Source: a virus
Virus record (IMG/VR): IMGVR_UViG_3300020469_000014
Coordinates: 62,001 to 126,000 of that record
Direction: 5' to 3' (one strand)
DNA length: 64,000 bases
A model generated the notes under the pieces. That model saw only the letters and a program-made list of their open reading frames with translations, ran no database searches and was not told where the DNA came from. The position numbers and the translations under genes were made by a program. This document shows, piece by piece, positions 1-9,784 of this stretch. The stretch's first letter is position 1; each line of letters starts with the position of its first letter.

Positions 1-304
1 GTATCTCATTTGTCATCACATTATTCTTAAAGTATAAGAACTTATATTTGTTCATATATTTGAACAATACATTGTTACCCAAGCGTCCATCGAAGTACTC
101 ATACTGTTCAATACCTGTAGGAATACTGTACTTAAATCCATACTTTGAGACTTCACCCTCAGACTTGATAAGTCCGATAGAATCATGAGCACTAGAGATT
201 ATCTCAGGATATATCTCTGACAGTTCTCTTATAGCATCAACATCCGCACTGTTAAACAGATTAGGGTATTTGGATATTGAACTTAAGTGTTCTAAATTAA
301 CCAT
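1..304 (-). CDS. Hypothetical protein, C-terminus cut by window edge
   Basis: An open frame starts at the ATG at 304 and runs off the left edge after 101 codons. It begins MVNLEHLSSISKYPNL and has no domain I recognise. It overlaps the end of the upstream oxygenase gene by 13 bases, the coupling usual in this genome, so it is probably the next gene of the same operon. The aromatic-rich part around residues 60-95 resembles sugar- or protein-modifying enzymes only loosely, and I assign no function. Confidence 0.6.
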   Translation of the reverse strand, partial: MVNLEHLSSISKYPNLFNSADVDAIRELSEIYPEIISSAHDSIGLIKSEGEVSKYGFKYSIPTGIEQYEYFDGRLGNNVLFKYMNKYKFLYFKNNVMTNEI

Positions 305-873
305 TCTTTTCCTTTTTGGTAACTGAACCAAGTGATAACAGAATATCTTTCACCTTTTGTCACAGGTTTGACCTCGTGTATGAACAAGTGATTACTTGGA
401 TATACATGAACAGAGTTGCTTTCAGATATCATATTATGATTACCCCAAAAACAAATATTGCCGCCCTCATAATCATCATTGATAGTATATGATGTGGTTA
501 CTGAACCAGCATCAGCATCAACGTCTGTGTGAGGAGATAGATAACCGCCTTCTGGATACTTACATAACCAGTATCCTGAGTATTTATCGTATATTGGGTC
601 TGTTGGTAATGTGCCTTTGTAATCATTGTATATTGCAGGCATCAATCTAATGTGTGCCTTGTGAATCAAATCAAATATCTTTCCATGCTCAGGTTCTATC
701 AACATTTGTGACCTGTAACCTTTCAAGTTATAGTATGAAGTAGGAGGAGGATTGTCTGGTTCAGGCCAATCTAATCCTTTAACGAGTTCGAGCAATCGTC
801 TATGATCGACTGTAGAAAGAACATTCCCATGATGAAAGATATAGTGAAGTAGTCCTTTTGTTTCATTCAGCAT
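292..873 (-). CDS. 2OG-Fe(II) oxygenase (prolyl-4-hydroxylase-like)
   Basis: A 193-residue protein with the double-stranded beta-helix signature of 2-oxoglutarate/Fe(II) dioxygenases. The iron ligands are H115 and D117 (motif HTD) and distal H166. R176 in KGERYS is suited to bind 2-oxoglutarate. The FFE-facing strand pattern DDYEGGNICFW is typical of the P4Hc subgroup. The substrate is unknown; family members hydroxylate protein prolines, asparagines or small molecules. It is close in layout to the gene at 10093-10680, which keeps the same EGG...FW and HEV.PVTKG motifs, so the two are probably paralogues. It lies downstream of the tail-fibre gene and overlaps its neighbours on both sides. Confidence 0.85.
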   Translation of the reverse strand: MLNETKGLLHYIFHHGNVLSTVDHRRLLELVKGLDWPEPDNPPPTSYYNLKGYRSQMLIEPEHGKIFDLIHKAHIRLMPAIYNDYKGTLPTDPIYDKYSGYWLCKYPEGGYLSPHTDVDADAGSVTTSYTINDDYEGGNICFWGNHNMISESNSVHVYPSNHLFIHEVKPVTKGERYSVITWFSYQKGKEWLI

Positions 874-1630
874 TGATATCTACGTTTAACGAGTCTGCAA
901 ATATAAATCCCGACAACGATGTTCTAGGCGTATCCTTATACCACCCCTTCTTCATTATTGCACTGTGCCACATGTATGAAGGATATATTATCAACCTATT
1001 GAATTTCATGGGAACATGATATTCTTCTTCCCATACATCTTCAATGAGCATTGTATCATTATCTATCATATCAGTTGCTTTATCAGAAAAATCATAGAAC
1101 CACTCTTTCAAATTCCAATACTCTTCCGTTCTTTTAAATGGTTTATGTATGTTTTCAGTATTAGTTAGACCAGTTGCCTTGTGTTTAAAAAATGAGGTTC
1201 CACCTTGTCCATCATTCAAATATAATACTGTTGCATATACTGCTGGGTCAATGTGTGGTTGCACCGATACCCTAGGCACTTGTCTGTCACTAAACATTGA
1301 ATTGACCTGATATGACACTTTCGCATAATTAGTATCAATATTCTCAAATTCTGTACACTTCTCAATCATATGAAAAATAAGTTTACTCAACTCTGGCAGT
1401 TCAATGAATAACCTAGACTGATAGCCTGGGAATACCTCATCGGGTTCACCCCTGCTGTCTAGATCATTATATTGCATAGGCAATTTCTCCACCACCTCAC
1501 TAATGAAGTCATGGGGATTCTCCAGCACGTCATCAATTATGATTACTGGATGTGATTCTACTCTGGATACTTCATACTTTACTTCATCATTGACTCTGTG
1601 AGTCTCGTCATTAACAATGTTCAAATTCAT
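863..1630 (-). CDS. 2OG-Fe(II) oxygenase-like protein (DUF6445 type)
   Basis: A 255-residue protein with the pattern of the DUF6445 branch of the 2-oxoglutarate oxygenase fold. The N-terminus reads VIIIDDVLENP (DNF-type start of the family). The iron ligands are H126 and D128 (PHID). The core YLNDGQGGTSFF follows, then FNRLIIYPSYMWHS with distal H222 and R236 as the probable co-substrate arginine. All expected catalytic residues are present, unlike the relative at 8877-9581. The substrate is unknown. It overlaps the 2OG gene downstream by 11 bases. Confidence 0.8.
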   Translation of the reverse strand: MNLNIVNDETHRVNDEVKYEVSRVESHPVIIIDDVLENPHDFISEVVEKLPMQYNDLDSRGEPDEVFPGYQSRLFIELPELSKLIFHMIEKCTEFENIDTNYAKVSYQVNSMFSDRQVPRVSVQPHIDPAVYATVLYLNDGQGGTSFFKHKATGLTNTENIHKPFKRTEEYWNLKEWFYDFSDKATDMIDNDTMLIEDVWEEEYHVPMKFNRLIIYPSYMWHSAIMKKGWYKDTPRTSLSGFIFADSLNVDINAE

Positions 1631-1633
1631 GGT

Positions 1634-1849
1634 TTATAATTGTAGGTTGTATTCAGCAATCATGGCGAACATCTTACTTTGTATATGTTCTAGGTATGAT
1701 TTGTTGATTGGCGGTATATCCTCAAATGTATTAAGATAATCGGTGACAGTGTGATGAAGTATTCTTACCTCTTCAATTCCCATCACCGCCTCACAATGCC
1801 AATCACCATCATGAAACTCTTCTGGTAACCACTCTTCAGGACTTTCCAT
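1634..1849 (-). CDS. Small acidic hypothetical protein
   Basis: I place the start at the ATG at 1849, which gives 71 residues beginning MESPEEWLPEEF and a 14-base overlap with the end of the giant fibre gene. Earlier in-frame starts at 1879 and 1903 would overlap more. A weak GGTGG ribosome site precedes 1849. The protein is acidic, rich in E, H and I, and probably helical in its second half. Its place after the S74 fibre gene suggests a fibre assembly or attachment accessory, by position only. Confidence 0.6.
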   Translation of the reverse strand: MESPEEWLPEEFHDGDWHCEAVMGIEEVRILHHTVTDYLNTFEDIPPINKSYLEHIQSKMFAMIAEYNLQL

Positions 1850-4800
1850 ATCCACCAGTCTTAAGACTTTCAATTTCATCTTTGAGTTCTTTGATTGCCT
1901 CAATCAGTACTGGGACTAACTTCTCATATTTAACAGTTAAGTAATTGTCATTTTCTCGTTTAACAACTGCCTCTGGGAAGACCTTTTCTACCTCTTGTGC
2001 AGATACGCCGAGGTGTCTACCTTTTGGTAATCTAAGTTCTCTACCTGTCTCATTAAACTCATATGTAAATCCTCTAAGTTCACATACCTTAGCAACAGCA
2101 CCTTCAATCTGTTCAAGATTCTGTTTCAATCTCATGTCAGATGCGAAGGCAGTGATGTCTCCACCAACTGATAGGTTATTGCTACTAGCATTGAATGTTA
2201 ATCCACCATCTGCCTGTAGTGATTGATTACCACTTGAACCACCAAGAATAACATTCTTGCTACCAGATGCACCTCCAATATTAACTTGTGATGCGGAAGC
2301 AGCGTTACCAGTGATATTACCACTGATACTACTAGCACTAAGGGCAGAAACCGATAAGGTAGTTCCATCAAATGTAAAGTTAGAACTAGATGTAGTGTTG
2401 TTGCTTGAAGTGTTATAAGGAACTCTATTTGCACCAATAGCAATGTTGCTTGCTACTGTTGCAGTATCAGCGTTACCAGCGAATCCACCAGCAGCAGTGA
2501 ATGTTCCAGTAACCGTTAAGTTATTAATACTAGAAGAACCAGTGATAGTCGCATCAGCACCTGTGATTCCATCAGGGAAGGCACCAGCACCACCTTGGAA
2601 GATACCAGTTGCAGTAATGTCCTTGACTTTAGTACTACCATTGGAGTCTCTACCCATGATAGATGCACCACTTGTCCAGTTACTATCAATCATTGATAGT
2701 CCATCAAGTAAGTCAGCGTTCAAGTTTACACACTTAATAGTTGATGATGTCTTAATAGGTGGTACGTTTGTTGCAATAGATTCAAACTGGAATGACTTAA
2801 TTTGTCCAGCAGGACCTGCATCAATACTCATGTTTGAATTACCACCAGCACTCAGAGCGGTAATAATACCAACGTCAGCGGTGATCTTAGGAGCAGCAAG
2901 TCCGTCACCACCAGGCGACATATTGATTCTCGCCATTGTCATAGCGAAACCAGTGATACAAGTATAAAGACCAGCGTTAGCAAAGATAGTTAACTGTTCT
3001 GACTCTACGCCAGGATTAGGACCATACTTACTACCAATATATCTGGTAAGCATACCATCAGAGTCAACATCATTCGAGAAGTATGCGTCAGGTCCGATTA
3101 AGTCATCAGTAAATGTGATGTCTGTAGATGTAAGTTGATCAATGTTTGCAATTTCAATGTCAGCAGAACCAGTGTTAGGAACTATTAAGTTAGTAATTGT
3201 GGCGTTAGTGACTGTCTCGTTAGCAATAGTCGCACTGTTTGTTACTTCTAAGTTAGTAGTAATACCTGTGAATACTCTGTTCTCATTGACATATTGTGTG
3301 CCCACATGAGATAGAGTTGTAATACCAATGTCAGCATACAATCCGTTAGTAACTACACCAACTGTGACGTTCAGATCAGTAATAATACCAGCAGTTGCAT
3401 ACAAATCTTTCTTAACCGAAAGTGTATCAATACCAGCGTTGATAGCATTAACAAATGTACCATTGAATGTACCACCTTCACACTCTAAGTTACCAACCTC
3501 AAGTGTGCCTGTGATTGTACTTACACCTGAGAATGTGGACTTATAAGGTCCCTCAATGTGAATTGCAGATGCAGGCTTGAAGGTTACATAAGTACCAACA
3601 AATTCTGCATTGTAAAGTCTAGATGTACCAGCCTCATGTACCTGTGTATAGAAACCATGTTGTTCCCAAGGGATTCCGTCATAAGAAATACCACCTGTAG
3701 TGTTATATCCCCAGAAGTTTGCGTTCTTCTTGATGACCAATGTGTCATAAGACACACCAGCAAATGACTGGTTAGCAGCGAAGGTAACGATACCTGACAC
3801 AAACAAGTCTTTGATCTTGGCAACACCATTGACCTCAAATGAATCCTTGAAGTTAAATATACCAACACCAGACTGTCCAATACCAATCTGATCAAACCTA
3901 TAGAATGATCTGTCTCTCTCCTGTGAAACTGCACCAAATCTTCTCCACTCACCCTCTGCAAAGATATGACCTAAGTATCCACCAGCGTTAGGAACACCAA
4001 CGAATGAAATATCACCTGATCTTGCAGCAGTTAATGGTGTAGAGATACCAACTGTGAACACTTTACCCTGTGGGGCATCTCCTCTAAGAGATAGGTTTAC
4101 AGTCTCAATACCATCTGCGGAAGTGTTGGTAAGTTTCTCTGTCATGTTGACAGGACCATAGAACTGTGATGTCCTATTGTTATTGTCTCCACCCTCAACT
4201 GTGAGTGATTCTCTAATCAATACTTCATCAAATACACCTGATGCTCTCTTGATTGTCTCTGCTTCAGCATCGTCACCAACATAGGTGAACACTGGCGCTT
4301 CAAGAACTTCCTCTTCACCTGTAATAGATGATAACTTCTTATATCCTGTGAAGAAGTCTCCAGAGTCGTTCATACCAGTATAAACAACTGTACCACCGTC
4401 TAGTTCTTTCTTCTGAGCAGATAATGTCTCTTGATCTGAAAGAACTCTATCCTGTTTCTGTGGTAATGATGTTGAGTAGTTTCCTGATCCGTAACCAAGA
4501 TATTCAAACGTATGACCAGATGCACGAAGAATCGAAGGTCTACGAAGTTCCATAGCGAGAACCTTGATCTTCTTGATCGTAGTTCCTGTTATGGCAGATG
4601 ATGCCAGTGTACCAAACTGACCTCTAAGAATATTATTAATGTTGTCAGAGGTGAATCTTACGACTTCACCATTGATCATACAGTAGTCTCCTCTTCTGAA
4701 TCCTTCAGTAGATGAGAGTGTGATGGTAGTATCAGTAGATGTCAGTGGGGCATTGATTGTGGTAGAAATACCTGTATAGAAGTATGAAGATCTACCAGCA

Positions 4801-7800
4801 AGATTATTCTCACCAGCACTCAATGACTTACCGTTTGCAGATATACCAGTACCAAACAGTCTGTTGGAAACTAGTGAGTATGATGTATCAATACCAGCAG
4901 TGATGATACCAACGTTGAAAGTAATACTTCTAAGTGGTAAACCATCCTCTACACCTTGAACAACTAACTTCCTATCATCAAATAGTGGGTTTCCAGTTCC
5001 TTGAATAACAAATGCGTTACCAGCCACAAGTGCGTGGTTGTCATCTGTTCTGAGTGTTGAAATTCCTGTCTCTTTAGAGACATCAATATAAGTAACACCA
5101 ACACCAATGTTTGCTAAGTGATATGTTGGAACTCTTCTATCGTCTCTATCTGTGAAGTATGGGTCAAGATTTCTCGAAGTTCCAATCTCAACAGAAATAG
5201 ACTTGGATGAAGGAACATCAACAATTTTAAATGTACCGTTTAACTTAGGATCTTCAAAACCAGAGAGGTTCAATCCATCTCCTATATTTGTGAAGATAGA
5301 TGTAACTGACACCACACCAGCGACACTAGGAGCGCCAGCAGGGAATGAAGATACAGTCATGGTATTACCGATACCATATCCACAACCACCATCTAATAGT
5401 GATGCACCAGTAATAGTACCAGCAGCTGAGACTGTGATTTTAGCAGAAGCATTTCTACCAATCAGAGCAGAGTTCTCAAGGTCTGCAGCGTAGATTACAG
5501 TTGAAATACCTGATCCATTGTTGTATCCAGCGCCAGGATTAACAACACTCAAACCCTTAACAGAGTTGAAGTTATGTTCAACTTCGGTGAATAGAGTAAC
5601 AGTTGTATTACCTGTACCAGTAATTATCGCGCCAGTAGCAGCAAAACCTACCTGTTGCCCCTGCATGAAGTACCCAAGAGACTCTTTGGTGATAGATCTC
5701 TTCTTATCACTAGTGATAACTTCACCAATAACTGCGGCACTAGCATGAGTGATAGTGGGTTCTGGATCAGACTCGTAGTTGTCTCTATCTTGTTGTGGAT
5801 ATAGATTTCTTACGTCTTGTTGGAAAGACTTAGTAGATACACCAAATCCAAGATCCTTATCAAGTGGAATAGATGCACAAACCATAGTGATGTTGTACAC
5901 ACCGTCTTGTCCAGATGTGCCAGGTACATGAGGTTTGTTCTCTTGTACTCTGTAAACTGTGAAACTATCAACTGCCTTTGATCTTTGAACTGTAGGTAGC
6001 GATTCAATCTGTTGTTGAGTAGTTCTCTGGTTTACCTGATTAAGGAACAGGCCTGGATCTGTACTGATACCAGTGACAGTGAACTTCTTAGTTGAAATAA
6101 CATTATCAACACCAAACTCACCATTATATCCTAACTTGAATGTTCCTAGACTATTGTTGACACTATCAATGTTCCTGATAGTAACAGTGTCTCCTTTCTG
6201 TAGTCTATGTGGTTCTTCAGTTGTAAATGAAATAGTCTGAGCATTATAAGTTGCCGTCTTAACAATTTTGACGTTCTTAAGTTGAGTTGGATTACTTAAG
6301 TCTGCACTCAAGAATGATGCACTACTTACACCAACTGTCTTAGACTCTTGTAGAATGAAACCAGGCTTAGGAGCACGAGCATTGATATGTTCTTTTGGAA
6401 TAACATATCTAATTCTATAGAGTCTGTCGAGTAGAGATCTATTATCAACTCTTCTCTTGAGGAATGTAGTTCCTGTTTCCTCTCCAATCACACCAACACC
6501 GATAGTATTGATAGCAGAGAAGATAGTATTATCAGCAGTGCTTGAAGAACCAGTTAGATACCAACCACCAACTGTGTTAGGAATACTATTAATGGTATAA
6601 GTACTCTCATCAAACTGCATTGGGTGGCCTGGATCGCCAGGATTCTTGTCCGATACAGTAGATCTTATTCTTAACTTACCACCACCATTAGAAATACCAG
6701 TAATAGGTCGTCTAGAAGCAGCATCGTTAAATGTAGATGCTAACTGAATTCTGTCTGCAGCGAGTGTACCACCAGAGATTGCAAAGTAAATCTTATCATT
6801 GAAGATACCACTTGGAGTTTCACCAGTATTACTGAATACTCTGACTTTCTCACCATTTACAAGTTGATGAGCGGTCTTGAACTGGAATACGTTAGAAATA
6901 ATGGCGTTGACACCAGAGTTTCTAATAACCTCATACTCTTTGAATCCAGAAGTTCCGATACCACTAGGAACTTGCATAAAGACAGGAGACTGATAAGTCT
7001 CTTGTACTGCCTGTCCAGATAGAGTATTAACTAAACTTAGGAATAGTGTATCGTTATTTCTTGCACCAACTTTGAATGAATCAATCTCTGCTGGAGGAAC
7101 AATCTCTTGGTTGTTATAACCAAACAGATAGAATCTATCAGTTACACCAACACCAATGGTTTTTCTAGTATCAATGGTCAACCAAGATACAGTAGAGTCC
7201 TCTCTTGTAATCTCTCTTGGTGGAATGACGTGAGTGATATAACCAACATCATCTCTGTCGAATGAGTCTGGACGGAAACCTGTAGACTCAAGAGCAGTTT
7301 GTCCAAAGTTGGAGTTAGAGTTGGTAATTGATGCGTCACCGCCTCGTTCTGCATGGAAGTGACGAGCATACGCAATAGCGAACACAGAAACCAACTGAAT
7401 AACAGAGTTATTCCTAGTCCTCATGTGAGAGGTTTCAAAATTTGGTTTGTATATCGCCCTTGAGTTAGAGTGTAGTGGTTTATCTGACTCTGATACTGTA
7501 GTAGTATCGTTGAATATTGCAGTTGTAGGGTTGTAAAGTATGAAAGCGTTGTCGTCTTTCTGAATTGAGATACCAGTGAACTGAGCACAAACCATAGATT
7601 TGAAACCAGTTGCCTTGTCACCATCACAATCCAATCCGTTCATACCGAACACTGATCGGAGTGATACGTTAAAGATGTATGGAGAAGCAGATCCAACAGT
7701 ATCAGACTCAACTACAATACTAGAGTTCTGAATTTCTTGTGCAGTTGGTAGTGCATTACTAGGAACATTTGGTGTCTGAACTGTGAACTGAGTACTACTT

Positions 7801-8819
7801 GAAACTTCATCTACAAGGAACGAACCATTGTAGGAGTTGATTGCAGTTGTAATACCAGCAATTAAAACAGGAGTATCTTTAAATAGTCCATGTGCCTTGT
7901 TAGTCTCAATGGTCAGAGTTGCCGTTGGTGTATTACCATCACCCGCTCTGATAGATGTAACACCAACTGGATCTGCTTGTAAATCACCAACAATTCTAAA
8001 TTCATCAACACTTGGTTCAAAATCATCAAATGTAGGATAGTTTCCAACTGGTCTACCAGATGAGTCTCCGTATGCCTTTGCAACCTTGAAGTAGAACATA
8101 TCAAGGTCTGTCAATGTACTATCTGTACCATCGATCAAGACGTTGTTTACACCATCAGCATAAGTAAATGTTGCTAACTTGTGGTGTGAATATGAAGGAG
8201 TTTTTCTGTTACTATCATAGTCATAGTATGCAGTCTTGGTGATATCTGCATCAAAAATAGTGAATGCCGTAAAGTAACAAGTACCAGTAACTCTAAGAAC
8301 ACCACCATATTCCATATCATCATTCAGAGGATCTGGAACATAAAGAGGTCTAAGTTTGGTTTTACGAAGATCCAAACCAATGATAGATGTACCACGAGGC
8401 ATGATAGCACCACCTTCGGTACTATTATACTTGTACAGTTCGTTATTAGGATCTAAAACATCAAAGTTTGTTTCAGTTGTAAACTGTTCTAATGAAGTTA
8501 CTTCATATCCAGCGTTCTTTCTGCACTTAAATTCTGCGTTGCCACCATTATTTGTGACAGTAAATCCAGGCCTGTTATCAATGTAGTGTACGCCAGGATA
8601 TGCTAAGATAGTTGTTCTGTCTATCTTATCGTTATTTTTACCAACCTGATATGAAAATCTTGCAGCCTCAATCAGTGCCCTCTGAATCGTCTTGAAGGGT
8701 CTTGTCTGAGAGTTACCTCGGTTTTCAATACTATCAGTAGCGTCAAAGTCACTTGGGTTTACATAGAGTATATTACCCTCAGCGTTCTTTAGAAAGTTTT
8801 CTAATCTTGATAGAGGCAT
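1836..8819 (-). CDS. Giant tail-fibre protein with C-terminal S74 self-cleaving chaperone
   Basis: A 2327-residue virion protein. The N-terminus (about 1-120, SRLENFLKNAEGN then RPFKTIQRALIEAARF) has the pectin-lyase-like opening seen in cyanophage fibre proteins. The long middle is beta-rich with many GITT, GIST and GVGV segments, as expected for a trimeric fibre shaft. The C-terminus (about 2225-2327) is an S74 intramolecular chaperone. It has SDMRLKQN with the catalytic-type Ser2227 and Lys2232, then LRGFTYEF, GVSAQEVEKVFPEAV and KYEKLVPVLIEAIKEL. In this family the domain trimerises the fibre and then cuts itself off before the serine. A late-type motif (TCTAAATA) sits 33 bases upstream. 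It is probably a host-recognition fibre. Confidence 0.9.
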   Translation of the reverse strand: MPLSRLENFLKNAEGNILYVNPSDFDATDSIENRGNSQTRPFKTIQRALIEAARFSYQVGKNNDKIDRTTILAYPGVHYIDNRPGFTVTNNGGNAEFKCRKNAGYEVTSLEQFTTETNFDVLDPNNELYKYNSTEGGAIMPRGTSIIGLDLRKTKLRPLYVPDPLNDDMEYGGVLRVTGTCYFTAFTIFDADITKTAYYDYDSNRKTPSYSHHKLATFTYADGVNNVLIDGTDSTLTDLDMFYFKVAKAYGDSSGRPVGNYPTFDDFEPSVDEFRIVGDLQADPVGVTSIRAGDGNTPTATLTIETNKAHGLFKDTPVLIAGITTAINSYNGSFLVDEVSSSTQFTVQTPNVPSNALPTAQEIQNSSIVVESDTVGSASPYIFNVSLRSVFGMNGLDCDGDKATGFKSMVCAQFTGISIQKDDNAFILYNPTTAIFNDTTTVSESDKPLHSNSRAIYKPNFETSHMRTRNNSVIQLVSVFAIAYARHFHAERGGDASITNSNSNFGQTALESTGFRPDSFDRDDVGYITHVIPPREITREDSTVSWLTIDTRKTIGVGVTDRFYLFGYNNQEIVPPAEIDSFKVGARNNDTLFLSLVNTLSGQAVQETYQSPVFMQVPSGIGTSGFKEYEVIRNSGVNAIISNVFQFKTAHQLVNGEKVRVFSNTGETPSGIFNDKIYFAISGGTLAADRIQLASTFNDAASRRPITGISNGGGKLRIRSTVSDKNPGDPGHPMQFDESTYTINSIPNTVGGWYLTGSSSTADNTIFSAINTIGVGVIGEETGTTFLKRRVDNRSLLDRLYRIRYVIPKEHINARAPKPGFILQESKTVGVSSASFLSADLSNPTQLKNVKIVKTATYNAQTISFTTEEPHRLQKGDTVTIRNIDSVNNSLGTFKLGYNGEFGVDNVISTKKFTVTGISTDPGLFLNQVNQRTTQQQIESLPTVQRSKAVDSFTVYRVQENKPHVPGTSGQDGVYNITMVCASIPLDKDLGFGVSTKSFQQDVRNLYPQQDRDNYESDPEPTITHASAAVIGEVITSDKKRSITKESLGYFMQGQQVGFAATGAIITGTGNTTVTLFTEVEHNFNSVKGLSVVNPGAGYNNGSGISTVIYAADLENSALIGRNASAKITVSAAGTITGASLLDGGCGYGIGNTMTVSSFPAGAPSVAGVVSVTSIFTNIGDGLNLSGFEDPKLNGTFKIVDVPSSKSISVEIGTSRNLDPYFTDRDDRRVPTYHLANIGVGVTYIDVSKETGISTLRTDDNHALVAGNAFVIQGTGNPLFDDRKLVVQGVEDGLPLRSITFNVGIITAGIDTSYSLVSNRLFGTGISANGKSLSAGENNLAGRSSYFYTGISTTINAPLTSTDTTITLSSTEGFRRGDYCMINGEVVRFTSDNINNILRGQFGTLASSAITGTTIKKIKVLAMELRRPSILRASGHTFEYLGYGSGNYSTSLPQKQDRVLSDQETLSAQKKELDGGTVVYTGMNDSGDFFTGYKKLSSITGEEEVLEAPVFTYVGDDAEAETIKRASGVFDEVLIRESLTVEGGDNNNRTSQFYGPVNMTEKLTNTSADGIETVNLSLRGDAPQGKVFTVGISTPLTAARSGDISFVGVPNAGGYLGHIFAEGEWRRFGAVSQERDRSFYRFDQIGIGQSGVGIFNFKDSFEVNGVAKIKDLFVSGIVTFAANQSFAGVSYDTLVIKKNANFWGYNTTGGISYDGIPWEQHGFYTQVHEAGTSRLYNAEFVGTYVTFKPASAIHIEGPYKSTFSGVSTITGTLEVGNLECEGGTFNGTFVNAINAGIDTLSVKKDLYATAGIITDLNVTVGVVTNGLYADIGITTLSHVGTQYVNENRVFTGITTNLEVTNSATIANETVTNATITNLIVPNTGSADIEIANIDQLTSTDITFTDDLIGPDAYFSNDVDSDGMLTRYIGSKYGPNPGVESEQLTIFANAGLYTCITGFAMTMARINMSPGGDGLAAPKITADVGIITALSAGGNSNMSIDAGPAGQIKSFQFESIATNVPPIKTSSTIKCVNLNADLLDGLSMIDSNWTSGASIMGRDSNGSTKVKDITATGIFQGGAGAFPDGITGADATITGSSSINNLTVTGTFTAAGGFAGNADTATVASNIAIGANRVPYNTSSNNTTSSSNFTFDGTTLSVSALSASSISGNITGNAASASQVNIGGASGSKNVILGGSSGNQSLQADGGLTFNASSNNLSVGGDITAFASDMRLKQNLEQIEGAVAKVCELRGFTYEFNETGRELRLPKGRHLGVSAQEVEKVFPEAVVKRENDNYLTVKYEKLVPVLIEAIKELKDEIESLKTGGYGKS

Positions 8820-8851
8820 CGCACCAACAACCTATAAAATTTCTTCTAACC

Positions 8852-8859
8852 TATTTAGA
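8852..8859 (-). promoter_or_regulatory. Late-type promoter before the fibre gene
   Basis: TCTAAATA on the minus strand, one base from the T4 late consensus TATAAATA. It lies 32 bases before the fibre start codon, leaving a leader of about 25 bases. The same octamer recurs before gp26 and the gene at 44612. Confidence 0.45.
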
Positions 8860-8876
8860 CAGGATCAAATGACTAT

Positions 8877-9581
8877 CTATAAAAATATGGCCTGTGTTAT
8901 CCTATCTACGTCAGTAAATTTACCCGTATTCATGATTGGAGATTGTAATATGTCAGCAGGAATGATTATTGCCCTATTAAATTTCATACCAAAAGTAAAC
9001 TCCCTACCCCAAGTAAATTTAGAGTCATAAACATCTTTAATAATATCAAAATGTTTTTTAGTGGCATACATTGCCTTCATATCTTCAACTACTGAAGTCC
9101 TTCCAGCAAAATTCCATAGGTTTGTTCCACCAAAACATTCTTCCTCATGGTTTAAATATATCTCTATCTTAAATTGGAAAGGCGATGGGTTATGTTCATA
9201 CCATAGTTGAAAAGGTATGAGTCGATCTGGTTGATCTGTCATTGTCTTTTCATTTAGATACTCTACAAGAAACCACATGTATGACATATTTTCGTCAATC
9301 GTTGGTCTATCGCATGTTCTGCCCCAATGTTCATCGTCATGACATATCTGTTTGATCACATGTTCTATATTTTTCCTTAGTTCATCTGTTTGATATGCAG
9401 CTCTTTCTATTCCATTAGGGTGATTACTAAATGGAATATCTTTTTTTCTATCCAACTTTAAAGCTAATCTTCTAACTTCCTCTGGATTTTCATAAAAATT
9501 ATCTATGACCATAGCACTCCTACCATCTATGCCTATGTCTGTGATGGCAGTAGCTTCTAAATTTTCACTTAATTCAAACAT
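8877..9581 (-). CDS. DUF6445-like protein with lost iron ligands
   Basis: A 234-residue protein whose framework matches the oxygenase at 863-1630. It has MVIDNFYENPEEVRRLAL near residues 24-41, the core KIEIYLNHEEECFGGTN near 138-153, and MKFNRAIIIPADILQSPIM near 199-217. At the positions of the iron ligands it has H130-N-P instead of HxD, and Q213 instead of the distal His. It is therefore likely to be catalytically dead or to act differently, perhaps as a structural or sugar-binding relative. It overlaps the upstream 62-residue gene by 8 bases. Confidence 0.65.
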   Translation of the reverse strand: MFELSENLEATAITDIGIDGRSAMVIDNFYENPEEVRRLALKLDRKKDIPFSNHPNGIERAAYQTDELRKNIEHVIKQICHDDEHWGRTCDRPTIDENMSYMWFLVEYLNEKTMTDQPDRLIPFQLWYEHNPSPFQFKIEIYLNHEEECFGGTNLWNFAGRTSVVEDMKAMYATKKHFDIIKDVYDSKFTWGREFTFGMKFNRAIIIPADILQSPIMNTGKFTDVDRITQAIFL

Positions 9582-9762
9582 CTTTGTTCTTTTCTTCCAC
9601 TAAATGTTCAACTTCTGAGGCAACCTTACCCATTACCTCTCTTACATCAGTTCCTGATCCAGAGGTATAATAGTAATCTGTTCCTTTCGGAGCATAATGT
9701 CTGGTGTGGAGTGTCCAATGCCACTGTTCAATATTTTTTGAATACCAGAATTGTAATCTCAT
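9574..9762 (-). CDS. Small hypothetical protein (62 aa)
   Basis: It starts with an ATG at 9762 and ends 8 bases inside the next gene. It is aromatic and histidine rich at the N-terminus (LQFWYSKNIEQWHWTLHTRHY) with a charged helical C-terminus. I do not recognise the family. It lies directly downstream of the tmRNA gene and may share its transcript. Confidence 0.6.
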   Translation of the reverse strand: MRLQFWYSKNIEQWHWTLHTRHYAPKGTDYYYTSGSGTDVREVMGKVASEVEHLVEEKNKDV

Positions 9763-9784
9763 GAGTGTTTTAATTTATATAGGA

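Noticed and set aside
2443-2967. Plus-strand open frame (174 aa) within the fibre gene
   Set aside because: It is antisense to a continuous 2327-codon gene with clear domains; repeats in the fibre shaft keep this frame open by chance.
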